A stretch of 64,000 bases of DNA. It comes from Dyadobacter sp. SG02 (GTDB lineage: Bacteria; Bacteroidota; Bacteroidia; Cytophagales; Spirosomataceae). Shown here piece by piece: positions 8,257 through 18,314 of the stretch (the first letter of the stretch is position 1; the number at the start of each line of letters is the position of its first letter). Under the pieces are notes generated by a model. It ran no database searches. It had not been told where the DNA came from and saw only the letters and a program-made list of their open reading frames with translations. Made by a program: the position numbers and the translations under genes. The DNA lies in the NCBI RefSeq assembly GCF_900109045.1, contig NZ_FNYL01000001.1, positions 725,913-789,912 on the forward strand, in the 5' to 3' direction.

Positions 8257-10635
8257 TTATTCTGATCTTAATGATTTAACCGGATTTACCACTGCCGCCT
8301 TCACCGCCTGGTACCCTACCGTTGCCAGCGTGATAAGCGCAAGGCTGGCGGCGGCGGCCAGGAATGTAACGGTGTCGAGGCTGATGCGGAATGCGAAATT
8401 GTCGAGCCATCGGTGCATTACCCAGCCTACCAGCGGGAACGCGATGAACAATGCGATAGCCAGGAGTTTGATAAAATCCATCGAAAGCATTACCACCACA
8501 TTACTTACCGAAGCACCCACCACTTTGCGGATGCCGATTTCCTTCTGCCGCCGCTGAGCGGTGAATGCCGCCAGGCCGAAAAGCCCGAGGCAGGAAATAA
8601 CGATCGCCAGCCCGGCGAAATACTGCGATAGCACGCCTACCCGCCGTTCCGCCGCGTATAGTGCTTTATAGTTTTCATCCAGGAACTGGTAGTCGAACAC
8701 CAGCCCTTTGTGCCGGTCCTGGAACAGCTTTCGCAAGCGGGCGATCGTCTGCTCCTCGGCGCCGCGCTGGATTTTCACCATCACATTGGGCATGATGGGG
8801 TACATCTGGAAGAAACAAGGTTTCACAGGCTCGTACAGCGACTCGAAATTGAAATCCTTCACCACACCCACGATCTGCCGCTCCATTCCCCAGAACTTCA
8901 CCGTCTTGCCCACGGGATCTTTCAAACCCATGCTTTTAATGGCCGACTCGTTGAATATGATTTCATTGCGGGCATTCTGGTTTTGGGAGAAAAACCGGCC
9001 TTCGCGCAGCGTCATGCCCGTAGTTTCCATGAAATTATACCCCACTTCAAGGTTCGAAAACTCGATATCCGTGCCGGCAGGCTTACCGGGCCATTCGAAA
9101 CCCGAGATCGCGCCATGCTGACCCGTGAGGTTATGGTAATAACTTGACGCATTCACCACGCCGGGAATGTTTTTAACCTCTCCCAAAAATGCCTCCGCCG
9201 CTTTCAGTTTCAGCGAGTCCATTTCAAGGGGTATTTCAAAATGAATGATATGGTCGCGGTTGTAGCCCAGGTTACGGTTCTGTATAAACTGGATTTGCCG
9301 GTAAACGACGATCACCGAAACGATGAAAACCACCGACACCGCAAACTGGAACACCACCAATCCGCGCCGTACCAGTAGCTCTCCTGCGGTATTCCTCAGT
9401 TTTCCTTTCAAAACCGAAACCGGATCGAAACCCGTCAGGTAGAATGCCGGATAGCTGCCCGCCAGCAACCCCGTAACGAGCGTAATGAGCAAGGTGGCGG
9501 CTATCAGCATCGGATCGGGTGAAAGGGCGACCTGCTTGCCGGTAATGCTGTTGAATTCCGGCAAAATCAACACTACAATGCCTACCGCGACGAACAGCGA
9601 TACAAAGGTGAGCATCAGAGATTCGCTCAGATGTTGCATAACCAGCGAGCTCCGTAATGCGCCCACTACTTTTTTAATGCCGACCTCCTTCATACGGCCC
9701 GTTGCTTTGGCCGTGGAAAGGTTCATGAAATTAATGCAGGCAATCACGAGAATAAACAACGCGATCACCGAAAACAACCTCACATACGTAATGCGCCCTC
9801 CCGCCTGCACACCGTTTTCGAACTGCCCGTGCAGGTATTTGTCCGAATAACGGATGGCAAAAAGCTGAAAGTCGTTGTCCTTGCTTTTGGATTGAAGGAA
9901 ATGTTTGATTTTCTGGTTGAAAAGCGACAAATCGGCGCCACTTTTAAGGATTACAAATGTGTGAGGATCGCTGTTGCCCCAGTTTTCCATTCCCGGGCGC
10001 CGCGCCTTGAATTGTTCGAAATTGAAGAGGATATCGAACTGGTTGCTCGCATTACGCGGATTGCTTTTGAACACCCCGCCCACGCGATAAAGCCCGCTAA
10101 ACTGCCCCTCGTCCCATTTAACAGTCTTTCCGACCACATTATCCTGTGTACCAAAAAGCTTTACAGCCATTTCTTCCGAAAGCGCGAGCGTATTCTTGTC
10201 GCCCGTCACCGCGCGGGCATCGCCCTGCGTGAACGGACAGGTAAATACATCGAAATAATCGCGGCTGACGAACTGCCCTCCGGCTTTCAGTTTGGTTTCC
10301 CCCACCGATACCACGCCTTTGTTCGAAAACCATTCCGCCGGCACCACCGTTGTCGCCAGCTCCACCTCGGGCATTTCTGCTTTCAATGCATCGGCCAGCA
10401 GGCCCGGCGTATGCGCGCCCGTCTTGATACCATCCTCATGGGGCTGGTTGACCATGATCTGGAACAACTGCGCGTCCTTCGCATTGTGTTTATCCACGTG
10501 CAATTCATCCACCACCCAAAGGTAGATCAGCAATGTACAAGCCAGCCCGGTAGAGAGTCCCAGCAGGTTCAACAGCGTAAACTGCCGATCCTTGATCAGG
10601 CTACGCCATGCGATTTTGAGATAGTTTTTTAGCAT
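8257..10635 (-). CDS. FtsX/MacB-type ABC transporter permease (792 aa)
   Basis: The ATG at 10633-10635 gives MLKNYLKIAWRSLIKDRQF; the 11-residue extension to 10668 lies in the repeat element and is rejected. The first helix (LACTLLIYLWVVDELHVDKHN) and the following QLFQIMVNQ resemble the permease at 42887 (LYSVMENQ), marking a second subgroup. The first coupling stretch, KATGRMKEVGIKKVVGA near residue 315, is unusual in having a lysine where most paralogues have arginine in GIRK. The second is RRQKEIGIRKVVGAS near 698, with Q in place of the usual T. C-terminus NPVKSLRSE. Confidence 0.92.
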   Translation of the reverse strand: MLKNYLKIAWRSLIKDRQFTLLNLLGLSTGLACTLLIYLWVVDELHVDKHNAKDAQLFQIMVNQPHEDGIKTGAHTPGLLADALKAEMPEVELATTVVPAEWFSNKGVVSVGETKLKAGGQFVSRDYFDVFTCPFTQGDARAVTGDKNTLALSEEMAVKLFGTQDNVVGKTVKWDEGQFSGLYRVGGVFKSNPRNASNQFDILFNFEQFKARRPGMENWGNSDPHTFVILKSGADLSLFNQKIKHFLQSKSKDNDFQLFAIRYSDKYLHGQFENGVQAGGRITYVRLFSVIALFILVIACINFMNLSTAKATGRMKEVGIKKVVGALRSSLVMQHLSESLMLTFVSLFVAVGIVVLILPEFNSITGKQVALSPDPMLIAATLLITLVTGLLAGSYPAFYLTGFDPVSVLKGKLRNTAGELLVRRGLVVFQFAVSVVFIVSVIVVYRQIQFIQNRNLGYNRDHIIHFEIPLEMDSLKLKAAEAFLGEVKNIPGVVNASSYYHNLTGQHGAISGFEWPGKPAGTDIEFSNLEVGYNFMETTGMTLREGRFFSQNQNARNEIIFNESAIKSMGLKDPVGKTVKFWGMERQIVGVVKDFNFESLYEPVKPCFFQMYPIMPNVMVKIQRGAEEQTIARLRKLFQDRHKGLVFDYQFLDENYKALYAAERRVGVLSQYFAGLAIVISCLGLFGLAAFTAQRRQKEIGIRKVVGASVSNVVVMLSMDFIKLLAIALFIAFPLVGWVMHRWLDNFAFRISLDTVTFLAAAASLALITLATVGYQAVKAAVVNPVKSLRSE

Positions 10636-10644
10636 TGGTACTTG

Positions 10645-10735
10645 TTTTGACCATGGACGGACGACCATAGACCGTTGTTTTAATTAAATCATTCATTAAC
10701 ACCCATAGTCGATGGTCTATCGTCCATGGTCGGAC
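10645..10735. repeat. Intergenic GACC(R)TGGACC inverted-repeat element, copy 3
   Basis: A diverged copy. Left arm GACCATGGACGGACGACCAT (10649-10668) runs into AGACC, then an AT-rich core, then the right arm GGTCTATCGTCCATGGTCGG (10714-10733) followed by ACCGAAGGC, which also ends copy 4. The arms are complementary with a few mismatches. Confidence 0.6.
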
Positions 10736-10743
10736 CGAAGGCT

Positions 10744-13125
10744 CTATTCCGCCCGTAACGACTTCACCGGATCTGTCAATGCTGCTTTGATACTTTGAAA
10801 ACCCACCGTCAGCAAAGCGATACCGGCCGCAAGGAAACCTGCCCAGGCGAAAATCCACCAGTGGATCTCGATGCGGTAAGCGAAGTCCTGCAACCAGCGG
10901 TGCATGAAATACCAGGCAACGGGACTTGCAATGACGATCGCGGCGAGTACCAGTTTCAAAAAATCCATCGACAGCATAGTAGTAATGCCGGCTACCGACG
11001 CACCGAGCACTTTGCGGACGCCGATTTCCTTCGTTCGCTGCTCAATGGCGAAAATGGCCAGCCCGAAAAGACCGAGGCACGACAGGCACACCGAAAGCAG
11101 CGCGAAAGCGGTCGTAAGGCGCGTCGCGAGTTCTTCACGCTGATAAAATCTGGCGATCTCCTCGTCGTAGAAACTGTATTCAAATACATTTTCAGGAAAC
11201 TGCTTCTGCCATACCGCGCTGATCCGTGCGATCGTCGAGGCATTGACGCGGCTTAGCTTCACACCCGCCCAGCGGTAGCGCGACTGATCGGCAAAGACGA
11301 TCGTCGGCTCGATACCGGTATAGAGATCTCCATTGTTAAAATCCGATAGTACACCCACAATGGTGCCCGTTTTGCCCGCGTCGCCCACGTGCAAGCGACG
11401 GTTCAATGCCGCTTCGGGTGATTTCAGGCCTAATGCGTTTACAAGTTTGCGGTTAATCAGCAGTTCATTGAGCGTATCCGAATGCGCAGGAATGCGACCG
11501 GCAACGAGTTTTAGTCCATATGTTTTCACAAAATGATCGTCCGCCGCTCTCGACCGCGCTACGAATTTCTCCCAATCGCGGTTTTCAAACTTGATCGTCC
11601 CGCCGCCGCTCATCTGTACCGACGGCGCGCTCCTGAAAAAAGTCAGGTCCGTTACCTCGGGCAGAGCCGATAGCTCGTTGCGCAATGCCGCGAGTTTGCT
11701 GGTTTCTGTTTCGGGCAAATTCAAATGCAGGATCAGGTCCTTATCCATTCCCAGGTCCTTGTTTTTCAGGAATTCCGATTGCAGGATGATCAGCGTCGAT
11801 ACCGCTATCAAGACGAATGAAATGCTGAATTGTGTCACGACCAGCCCCTTTCGTACCGAAAAAAAGCTGCGATTATTCTCCTTCAATAGCCCCTTAATGG
11901 CCTTCACCGGGTTAAAATGGGAGATAACAAATGCCGGATACACACCAGCCATTATTACTACGGACAGCAACAATGCAGCACAGAAAGCAGCAAGCAGTGG
12001 ATCACTGAAAACCTCCACCCGCACATTCAGTCCCAGCCATTGGCTCAGCATCGGCGCAAAGAGCCAGGCAAGCACGAGGGAAATGGCGCCTGCGGCAAAG
12101 GTTAGCAAAGCAGTTTCCTGTATAAAAAGCCAGAAAACCTGCGCTTGCGAAACACCCAGCACTTTTCTTACCCCTACTTCCTTGCTGCGCTTGAACGCCT
12201 GCGCGGTCGAAAGATTGATAAAATTGAAGCAGGCGATGAGAATGAGCAATATGCCCACCGTCGCGAGCACGAGAATCGTGTTGTAATTGATCTTGCCGCC
12301 GTAGGCTACATTGAAATGAACATCCGACAAGTCCTGCAAATGGTAATGGAAAACCTTGCCGTCGGGACCGTAATATTTGTTGGCAAATGCTGGCATCTGC
12401 GCTTCGAATGCAGCTTTGTCGTCCGGCGAACGAAGGGTTATGTAAGTATCGCGTCCGCTGTCGATCCAGCCCCAGTCTTCGTAACCATATTCCGGGACAA
12501 TCTTTTTTAAAGTAGGCAGCGAAACGAAAATATCCTGTTTGAAATCGGTTTGCTCGGAGTAATCGGCCACAATGCCGGCGATCACCAGGTTTTCGCGGTT
12601 ATTGGCGCGGATTACCTTTCCCATTGCATTGCCGTTTCCGAAATACTTCCGGGCGTACCGCTCGGTTACCACGGCCTGGCTGGGCGCTGCCATGGCCGAA
12701 GCATTGCCGCTAATCCATTTATAATCAAATATTTTAAAGAAATCCACATTCGTAAAAACCAGGTGTTCCTTTTCCAGGAACTTGCGGGAAGCCCTACCGG
12801 CATCGACACGGATCGTCAGCTCCTTATGCGCCACATAAGCGGCGTCCCGGACATTGCTAAACTCCTTTTTCAATGTTTCATGTAAAACAAAAGCCGAGCC
12901 CCGCTCCTGCTCTACCGAGCCGTCTTCTAGGTGCAGATCCACGACCACGCGGTACGTCCTGTCGGCGAGGGCATGGTAGCTGTCTACGCCAAGGTGATAC
13001 TTCACCAACTGGAATATCACAATCGCCCCCGCCATCCCCACGGCCAGGCCGATGAGATTGATAGCGGTGTAAACCTTATGCTTCGCCAGATTCCTCAGGG
13101 TTAATTTTAAATAGCTACCGTTCAT
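10744..13125 (-). CDS. FtsX/MacB-type ABC transporter permease (793 aa)
   Basis: Starts MNGSYLKLTLRNLAKHKVYT, the most divergent N-terminus in the left array. Helix 1 has AGAIVIFQLVKYHLGVDSYH in place of the common DE(V/L)S stretch. The coupling region is AQAFKRSKEVGVRKVLGVS near residue 312 (AQA instead of ARS, shared with the permease at 32511) and QRTKEIGVRKVLGAS near 702. The second periplasmic domain is shorter and less like its neighbours. The end is NPVKSLRAE. It is followed upstream by only 44 bp to the next permease stop, so co-transcription is likely. Confidence 0.92.
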   Translation of the reverse strand: MNGSYLKLTLRNLAKHKVYTAINLIGLAVGMAGAIVIFQLVKYHLGVDSYHALADRTYRVVVDLHLEDGSVEQERGSAFVLHETLKKEFSNVRDAAYVAHKELTIRVDAGRASRKFLEKEHLVFTNVDFFKIFDYKWISGNASAMAAPSQAVVTERYARKYFGNGNAMGKVIRANNRENLVIAGIVADYSEQTDFKQDIFVSLPTLKKIVPEYGYEDWGWIDSGRDTYITLRSPDDKAAFEAQMPAFANKYYGPDGKVFHYHLQDLSDVHFNVAYGGKINYNTILVLATVGILLILIACFNFINLSTAQAFKRSKEVGVRKVLGVSQAQVFWLFIQETALLTFAAGAISLVLAWLFAPMLSQWLGLNVRVEVFSDPLLAAFCAALLLSVVIMAGVYPAFVISHFNPVKAIKGLLKENNRSFFSVRKGLVVTQFSISFVLIAVSTLIILQSEFLKNKDLGMDKDLILHLNLPETETSKLAALRNELSALPEVTDLTFFRSAPSVQMSGGGTIKFENRDWEKFVARSRAADDHFVKTYGLKLVAGRIPAHSDTLNELLINRKLVNALGLKSPEAALNRRLHVGDAGKTGTIVGVLSDFNNGDLYTGIEPTIVFADQSRYRWAGVKLSRVNASTIARISAVWQKQFPENVFEYSFYDEEIARFYQREELATRLTTAFALLSVCLSCLGLFGLAIFAIEQRTKEIGVRKVLGASVAGITTMLSMDFLKLVLAAIVIASPVAWYFMHRWLQDFAYRIEIHWWIFAWAGFLAAGIALLTVGFQSIKAALTDPVKSLRAE

Positions 13126-13169
13126 TTTACAGTGTGTTTTGTTAGGTTAAATACTTGAATTAAACTCGC

Positions 13170-15599
13170 TTACTCACTTTTTAAACTTTGTACCGGGTCG
13201 ATCCATGCTGCTTTAATGGCCTGATAACTCACCGTCGCGAGTGTGAGCACGAGAGCGCCCGCGCCTGCGAGGGCGAATATCCACCAGCTGATTTCGGTGC
13301 GGTACTGATAGTTTTGGAGCCACGCGCTCATCGAATACCAGGCCAGCGGCACTGCGATGAGACTGGCAACGGCCACCAGCGCGACAAAATCTTTGGAAAG
13401 CATACCCCATAATGCCGCAACGGAAGCGCCCAGCACTTTGCGGATGCCTATTTCTTTGGTACGCTGCTCGGCCGTAAAAGAGGCCAGCCCGAACAGGCCG
13501 AGGCAACTGATCACCACGGCCAACACGGCGAAGAAGCCCGCCAGCTTTCCGATCCGCTCTTCAGTTCTGAATTTGGCGTCGTACTCTACATCGGCAAACT
13601 TGTATTCGAACGGCGCTGCCGGCACCAGTTTCCTGAATACGTTTTCAATAGCGGGCAATGCCCTGGCCGAGCTGACATCGGGGTTCAGTTTGATATTGAT
13701 CCAGTTGGGTGAACCGAACAGGAAGAAAACGGTCGGTTTCACTGGTGCAAACGGCGATTCCATCACCATATCCTTCACCACGCCGATGACCGTGAACGAC
13801 TTGCGGATGTTATCGGTCATCCATTGACTTTTCCATGAAACGGTCATGCCTACCGGGTCGGCGACGCCGAGCAAACGTGCCGCCGATTCATTGATGACAA
13901 AGCCCGACGTATCGGAAGCGAGTTCTTTCGAGAAATTGCGCCCGTTCAAAAACTGCCAGCCGGCGGTTTTGGCATACTCGGGTGAAACTGTGAGCGTGGC
14001 GAAAGTTTCGACGAACCCTTCCGGCATCCCTTTCCAGCTGAAACCTTCGTTGGACGACCACACGCCGGTAACCGGGCTTTGCGATTCGGCCACTTCCTCG
14101 ACCATGCCGGTATTCTTCAATTCGGTACGGATAATGTCCGTTTTTCCATAAAATTCATCGGTTTTCATGGGTACCATCATCAAACCATCGCGCGAGTAAC
14201 CCACTGGCCGCTCTTTCGCGAATTTGATTTGCCGGTAAACAATGCTGGTGCAGATAATCAACGTGACGGAAATCGTGAATTGCAATACCACCAATACCTG
14301 CCGCGGCGTGTAGGCAAAGCGCCCGAAATGCGTCCTCAATGACGCGCCGGAGCCTTTCAATACTTTAACAGGCTGAAAAGATGTAAGATAAATGGCCGGA
14401 TAACCACCCGCAAGTACGGCTGTAAGCAATACAAAACCTGCGCTGCCTATCCAGAAATAAAGGTTATCCCACGGTATCACCATTTGCTTCGCCGCCAGGT
14501 TGTTGAACCACGAAAGCGACAGGACCACCCCGATCAGCGCCAGCACAAACGATAGCAGCACAACCAGGAACGATTCACTGAAAAACTGCCCGATCAGCTG
14601 TATCCGCATCGAGCCGATCGCCTTGCGTACGCCTACCTCGCGCTCACGCTTCTCCGACCGCGCGGTGCTCAGGTTCACGAAATTGATACAAGCCAGCAGC
14701 AACACGAAAAAGCCGATCATACCCACCATCCAGACATATTTAACCGGTCCATCGCCTACTGCGCCATTCTTAAAATCGGAGTACAAATGCCAGTCTTGCA
14801 TGGGATGCACCCACATTTCGGGACGGGTGGCTGCTTCCTCCTTCATATCGTCCATTTTCCCGATCGCATTCAGTTCGGAAAGGCGGATAGCGTGGCTGGC
14901 TGTTTTGAAATCGGTATGGTCTGCCAGTTCGGTATAGATCCAGATGGCATGGTTATCCCATTTCTTGTCCCGCATGTAGCGGTTTTTGTCCATGAAATAG
15001 TCCCACGAACCCATGAACTGGACCTCGGCGAACCTGGTATTTTGGGGAAAGTCCTCATAAATACCCGTTACTTTCATGTTCAGGTGGGTATCGATCATCA
15101 CGAGCTTGTTCATTGCATCAGTATCACCGAAAAGCGCGCGGGCGGTTGATTGAGAGAGAATGATGCCCTGCTCGTCCGTCAATGCTGCCGTTGATCCTTT
15201 TATCATGCGGACCCCGAACATTTCGAGTGCTCCCGCCTCGATGAAATGACCATTGCGGGTCAGTTTGGTTTCTCCCGCCGAGAGAATGTTATCGCTAATC
15301 TGTGTCGAGGCCACAATGCGCTTGAAATTGCCGGCATAATGCGTTTTCAACTCTGCTACATATGGCACAGGCAACGAAAACGACGTTTTCTTTTCGCCAT
15401 GCTCCACCCGGTTTTGCAGCACCTGTCCTATCCGGTCGTAGTTTTTGAAATACTGATTGAATGATAGTTCATCAAAAACCCAAAGGCCGATCAGCATAGC
15501 CACACCCATCCCGATCGCCAATCCGCCAATATTGATCGCCGAGTAACCCTTATTTTTCCAAAGGTTACGGAAGATGATTTTCAGGTAGTTTTTTAGCAT
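13170..15599 (-). CDS. FtsX/MacB-type ABC transporter permease (809 aa)
   Basis: The ATG at 15597-15599 opens MLKNYLKIIFRNLWKNKGYS. The 29-residue extension to 15686 is translated repeat DNA and is rejected. With 809 residues it is among the longest in the left array. The first coupling stretch RSEKREREVGVRKAIGS lies near residue 318 and the second QRTKEIGIRKVLGAS near 716. It belongs with the permeases at 5855 and 30052 by its helix 1 (VAMLIGLWVFDELSFNQYF). The C-terminus is DPVQSLKSE, a slightly changed form of the family tail. Confidence 0.93.
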   Translation of the reverse strand: MLKNYLKIIFRNLWKNKGYSAINIGGLAIGMGVAMLIGLWVFDELSFNQYFKNYDRIGQVLQNRVEHGEKKTSFSLPVPYVAELKTHYAGNFKRIVASTQISDNILSAGETKLTRNGHFIEAGALEMFGVRMIKGSTAALTDEQGIILSQSTARALFGDTDAMNKLVMIDTHLNMKVTGIYEDFPQNTRFAEVQFMGSWDYFMDKNRYMRDKKWDNHAIWIYTELADHTDFKTASHAIRLSELNAIGKMDDMKEEAATRPEMWVHPMQDWHLYSDFKNGAVGDGPVKYVWMVGMIGFFVLLLACINFVNLSTARSEKREREVGVRKAIGSMRIQLIGQFFSESFLVVLLSFVLALIGVVLSLSWFNNLAAKQMVIPWDNLYFWIGSAGFVLLTAVLAGGYPAIYLTSFQPVKVLKGSGASLRTHFGRFAYTPRQVLVVLQFTISVTLIICTSIVYRQIKFAKERPVGYSRDGLMMVPMKTDEFYGKTDIIRTELKNTGMVEEVAESQSPVTGVWSSNEGFSWKGMPEGFVETFATLTVSPEYAKTAGWQFLNGRNFSKELASDTSGFVINESAARLLGVADPVGMTVSWKSQWMTDNIRKSFTVIGVVKDMVMESPFAPVKPTVFFLFGSPNWINIKLNPDVSSARALPAIENVFRKLVPAAPFEYKFADVEYDAKFRTEERIGKLAGFFAVLAVVISCLGLFGLASFTAEQRTKEIGIRKVLGASVAALWGMLSKDFVALVAVASLIAVPLAWYSMSAWLQNYQYRTEISWWIFALAGAGALVLTLATVSYQAIKAAWIDPVQSLKSE

Positions 15600-15606
15600 G
15601 GCATTT

Positions 15607-15705
15607 TTGTTTAGGGCCATAGACCGCCGACCATGGACCATTATTTTTAGTTTATAAACCTCAAAAAACCATGGTCGGCGGTCCATCGTCCATGGTCAGG
15701 CCGAA
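15607..15705. repeat. Intergenic GACCGCCGACCATGG inverted-repeat element, copy 4
   Basis: The best-preserved copy. A perfect 15-bp inverted repeat GACCGCCGACCATGG (15622-15636) pairs with its complement at 15669-15683 around a 32-nt AT-rich loop. Outside the right arm follows ATCGTCCATGGTCAGGCC, as in copy 1. It could fold as a long hairpin in the spacer between two permease genes. There is no ORF in it. Confidence 0.85.
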
Positions 15706-15709
15706 GGCC

Positions 15710-18127
15710 TTATTCCGACCTCAACGATTTCACCGGATTAACCAGCGCCGCTTTGATACTCTGAAAACTGACCGTCAGCAAGGCTACGCTTACCGCCAGC
15801 ACACCGGCCAGCAGGAATACCCACCATTCGATATTGACCTTGTACGCAAAATCCGACAGCCATTTGCTCATCCCATACCACGCCAGGGGCGAGGCGATGA
15901 CGATGGCAATACCCACGAGTTTTACAAAATCTTTGGAAAGCAACGAGACAATGCTTAGCACCGAAGCCCCCAACACTTTGCGGACGCCTATTTCCTTGGT
16001 GCGCTGGATGGTCGTGAACGCGGCCAGCCCGAACAACCCGAGGCAAGCGATCACCACTGCGAGCCCGGCGAAAATTCCGAAGAGCTTCCCTACCCGTTGT
16101 TCCGATTCGTACATTTTGTTAAAGCGTTCGTTCAGGAAGGAATAGGCGAAAGGGTTGTCCGATGTCGCCTTCCAGGTCTTTTCCAATGTTTTGAGCAAGG
16201 CTGGAATGTCATTGGTTTTAATGCGAATGGCCAACTGGTACTGGTCGCCACCATAGAACATTACCAGCGGCGCAATGCGCTCATGCATCGAGCGGAAGTG
16301 AAAATCTTTGGTAATACCCACAATCGTATAAAACCGCTTGCTTTCCGGCGTACCGTTGCCGATGGTCCTGATGCGCTTTCCAATGGGATTTTTCCAGCCG
16401 AATTGTTTTGCGGCCGCCTCGTTGATCAGCACGGATGCGCTGTCGCCGCCGAAGGTTCTGGAAAAATTGCGACCTAATGCGAGACCGATGCCCAGGGTTT
16501 TCAGATAGTCCTCGTCGACCTGGTAAGTAGTGAAACGATAGGGCGTAATATTGTTTTCGGCATTTTCGGGCAGGAAGCCATCGGTGCCGTTGTTGGAATT
16601 TCCCGCAGGCAGAAAGCCCGCGAGGGTCACACTGCTGACCGCCGAAAGATTACCCAGCTGTTCCTTGAAAGACTTCGCCTTAACGCCCAGCAAGTGAGTA
16701 TCATGGAGGATCAATACCTGCTCTTTATCAAAACCGACATTTTTATTCTGAATAAAACGCAACTGCTGGTAAACGACCATCGTGCCGATAATCATGACAA
16801 TGGAAACGACAAACTGAATGGTCACCAGCGTGTTCCGGAGCCAGCCGCTTTTCACACCGGCCTGAATGCTCCCTTTCAGCACCGCCACCGGCCTGAATGC
16901 CGACAGGAAGAAGGCGGGGTAGCTCCCCGCGAGCAGGCCCACGATCACGCACCCGCCTAATGCATAAGCGATCATGCGGGCATTCAGAATGGATTGAAGG
17001 TCAAACTGCTTCCCGGCCAGATTGTTGAAGCCGGGCAATATCAGTACTACCAGCCCGAGTGCCACCAAAAGTGCGAAAAGCGTCACCAAAACCGATTCGG
17101 TGAGGAATTGGGCCATCAACTGCTGGCGCACCGAACCCATTACTTTCCGAACGCCCACTTCCTTCGCCCGCCCTGCCGAACCGGCGGTGGAGAGGTTCAT
17201 GAAATTGATACAGGCAATGAGCAGAATGAATGCCGCAATGGCCGTGAATATGTAAATGTATTTGATATTGCTGTTGCCTTCCAGCTCGTTTTCGAGGTTG
17301 GAAGTAAGGTGAATGTCGGTTAATGGCTGCAAACCGAAACCAAACTTGTCGCCTTTGCGCAGGTATTCCTCATAACTCATGCCCAGAAATTCCTGGATTT
17401 CGGGGCCGATGTATTTCTTCACCACCTGCGGCATCTGAGCCGCAAGTTTTTCAACCGGATAGCCTTTCCGCAGCATTACATAAGTGTGCGCACCGCTCGA
17501 CAGCCATTTGTCACCCAGCGTGACGGATTTCATCGACCCGAAAAAGTCGTAGTGAAAATGCGAATTGGAAGGTACATCCTCGCAAACGCCCGTCACACGA
17601 AACAAACCCATCGTGCCCATTTCGAGGCTCTTCCCAATCGGGTCCTGGCGTCCGAAGTATTTCAATGCCGTGGATTTTGTCAGCACGACTGTTTTCGGCT
17701 CTTTGAGGACACTATTGGCGTCGCCTTTTAGGAGTGGTATGGAGAAGAAATTGAAAAAGTTGGAGTCGGTAAAAATAACGCGCTCTTCCAAAAAGCGCCT
17801 TTCGCCGTTTTTAATGAGGAAAGTACCACTGGTATTGAGCCTCGTGTAGGCCTCCACGCCCGGATAATCGCGCATAAGTGCGGGGCCTGCGGGAGCGGAC
17901 GCGCCCGCGATGTTGATGTCGTTACCGCCGATCCGACCGTGTAGGGTAACCCTGAAAATTCGGTCGGCCTGCTTGTTGAAGCGGTCGTAACTAAGCTCGT
18001 GCTGCACGAACAGAAGGATCAGCATGCATGTCGCCAATCCGATGGCCAGTCCGAAAATATTGATGGAAGCGAAAGCCTTCTTGTTCCAAAGGCTCCGCAG
18101 AGCGATTTTCAGATAACTGGATATCAT
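15710..18127 (-). CDS. FtsX/MacB-type ABC transporter permease (805 aa), first gene after a predicted sigma-54 promoter
   Basis: The ATG at 18125-18127 gives MISSYLKIALRSLWNKKAFA. The 20-residue upstream extension would overlap the predicted promoter leader and is rejected. Helix 1 (LATCMLILLFVQHELSYDRFN) is like that of the permeases at 18315 and 45973. The coupling stretches are SAGRAKEVGVRKVMGS near residue 321 and QRTKEIGVRKVLGAS near 711. The end is NPVKSLRSE. A palindrome at 18254-18271 and a -24/-12 candidate at 18175-18189 precede it, so expression is probably enhancer-dependent and separate from the gene at 18315. Confidence 0.93.
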   Translation of the reverse strand: MISSYLKIALRSLWNKKAFASINIFGLAIGLATCMLILLFVQHELSYDRFNKQADRIFRVTLHGRIGGNDINIAGASAPAGPALMRDYPGVEAYTRLNTSGTFLIKNGERRFLEERVIFTDSNFFNFFSIPLLKGDANSVLKEPKTVVLTKSTALKYFGRQDPIGKSLEMGTMGLFRVTGVCEDVPSNSHFHYDFFGSMKSVTLGDKWLSSGAHTYVMLRKGYPVEKLAAQMPQVVKKYIGPEIQEFLGMSYEEYLRKGDKFGFGLQPLTDIHLTSNLENELEGNSNIKYIYIFTAIAAFILLIACINFMNLSTAGSAGRAKEVGVRKVMGSVRQQLMAQFLTESVLVTLFALLVALGLVVLILPGFNNLAGKQFDLQSILNARMIAYALGGCVIVGLLAGSYPAFFLSAFRPVAVLKGSIQAGVKSGWLRNTLVTIQFVVSIVMIIGTMVVYQQLRFIQNKNVGFDKEQVLILHDTHLLGVKAKSFKEQLGNLSAVSSVTLAGFLPAGNSNNGTDGFLPENAENNITPYRFTTYQVDEDYLKTLGIGLALGRNFSRTFGGDSASVLINEAAAKQFGWKNPIGKRIRTIGNGTPESKRFYTIVGITKDFHFRSMHERIAPLVMFYGGDQYQLAIRIKTNDIPALLKTLEKTWKATSDNPFAYSFLNERFNKMYESEQRVGKLFGIFAGLAVVIACLGLFGLAAFTTIQRTKEIGVRKVLGASVLSIVSLLSKDFVKLVGIAIVIASPLAWYGMSKWLSDFAYKVNIEWWVFLLAGVLAVSVALLTVSFQSIKAALVNPVKSLRSE

Positions 18128-18174
18128 AACTGCGCCGGTTACGGGGGTTGACGGATGGATTTCCCATTTCCTAG

Positions 18175-18189
18175 TCAAATTATGCACCA
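18175..18189 (-). promoter_or_regulatory. Predicted sigma-54 (-24/-12) promoter
   Basis: On the minus strand it reads TGGTGCATAATTTGA: TGG at -24, correct 10-nt spacing, TTG at -12 with A for the usual C. The predicted start lies about 37 nt before the permease ATG at 18127. An enhancer-like palindrome is centred 73.5 bp upstream of the TGG. Confidence 0.55.
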
Positions 18190-18253
18190 GCCAATCACAA
18201 TATCACAATTACCTGAAAATCAATTTTTTATATATTAATAAAACAAATCATGG

Positions 18254-18271
18254 GTGTTCACTATCGGACAC
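18254..18271. promoter_or_regulatory. Enhancer-like palindrome GTGTTC-N6-GGACAC
   Basis: A dyad with one mismatched pair, GTGTTC actatc GGACAC. It matches the spacing and half-sites of the palindromes at 23205, 40393, 51456 and 51476 and is set back from the candidate -24 element as expected for an NtrC-type activator site. Confidence 0.65.
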
Positions 18272-18314
18272 GCCCCGTTCGATTTGGAACGGGCGGCATT
18301 ACCTGCCAGAAGGA

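Noticed and set aside
9829-10632. A 267-codon plus-strand frame and many similar long frames opposite the permeases (for example 33090-34187, 40944-41990, 25508-26803)
   Set aside because: They mirror highly conserved minus-strand genes, have unlikely Arg/His-rich compositions and show no family motif; they are shadow frames.
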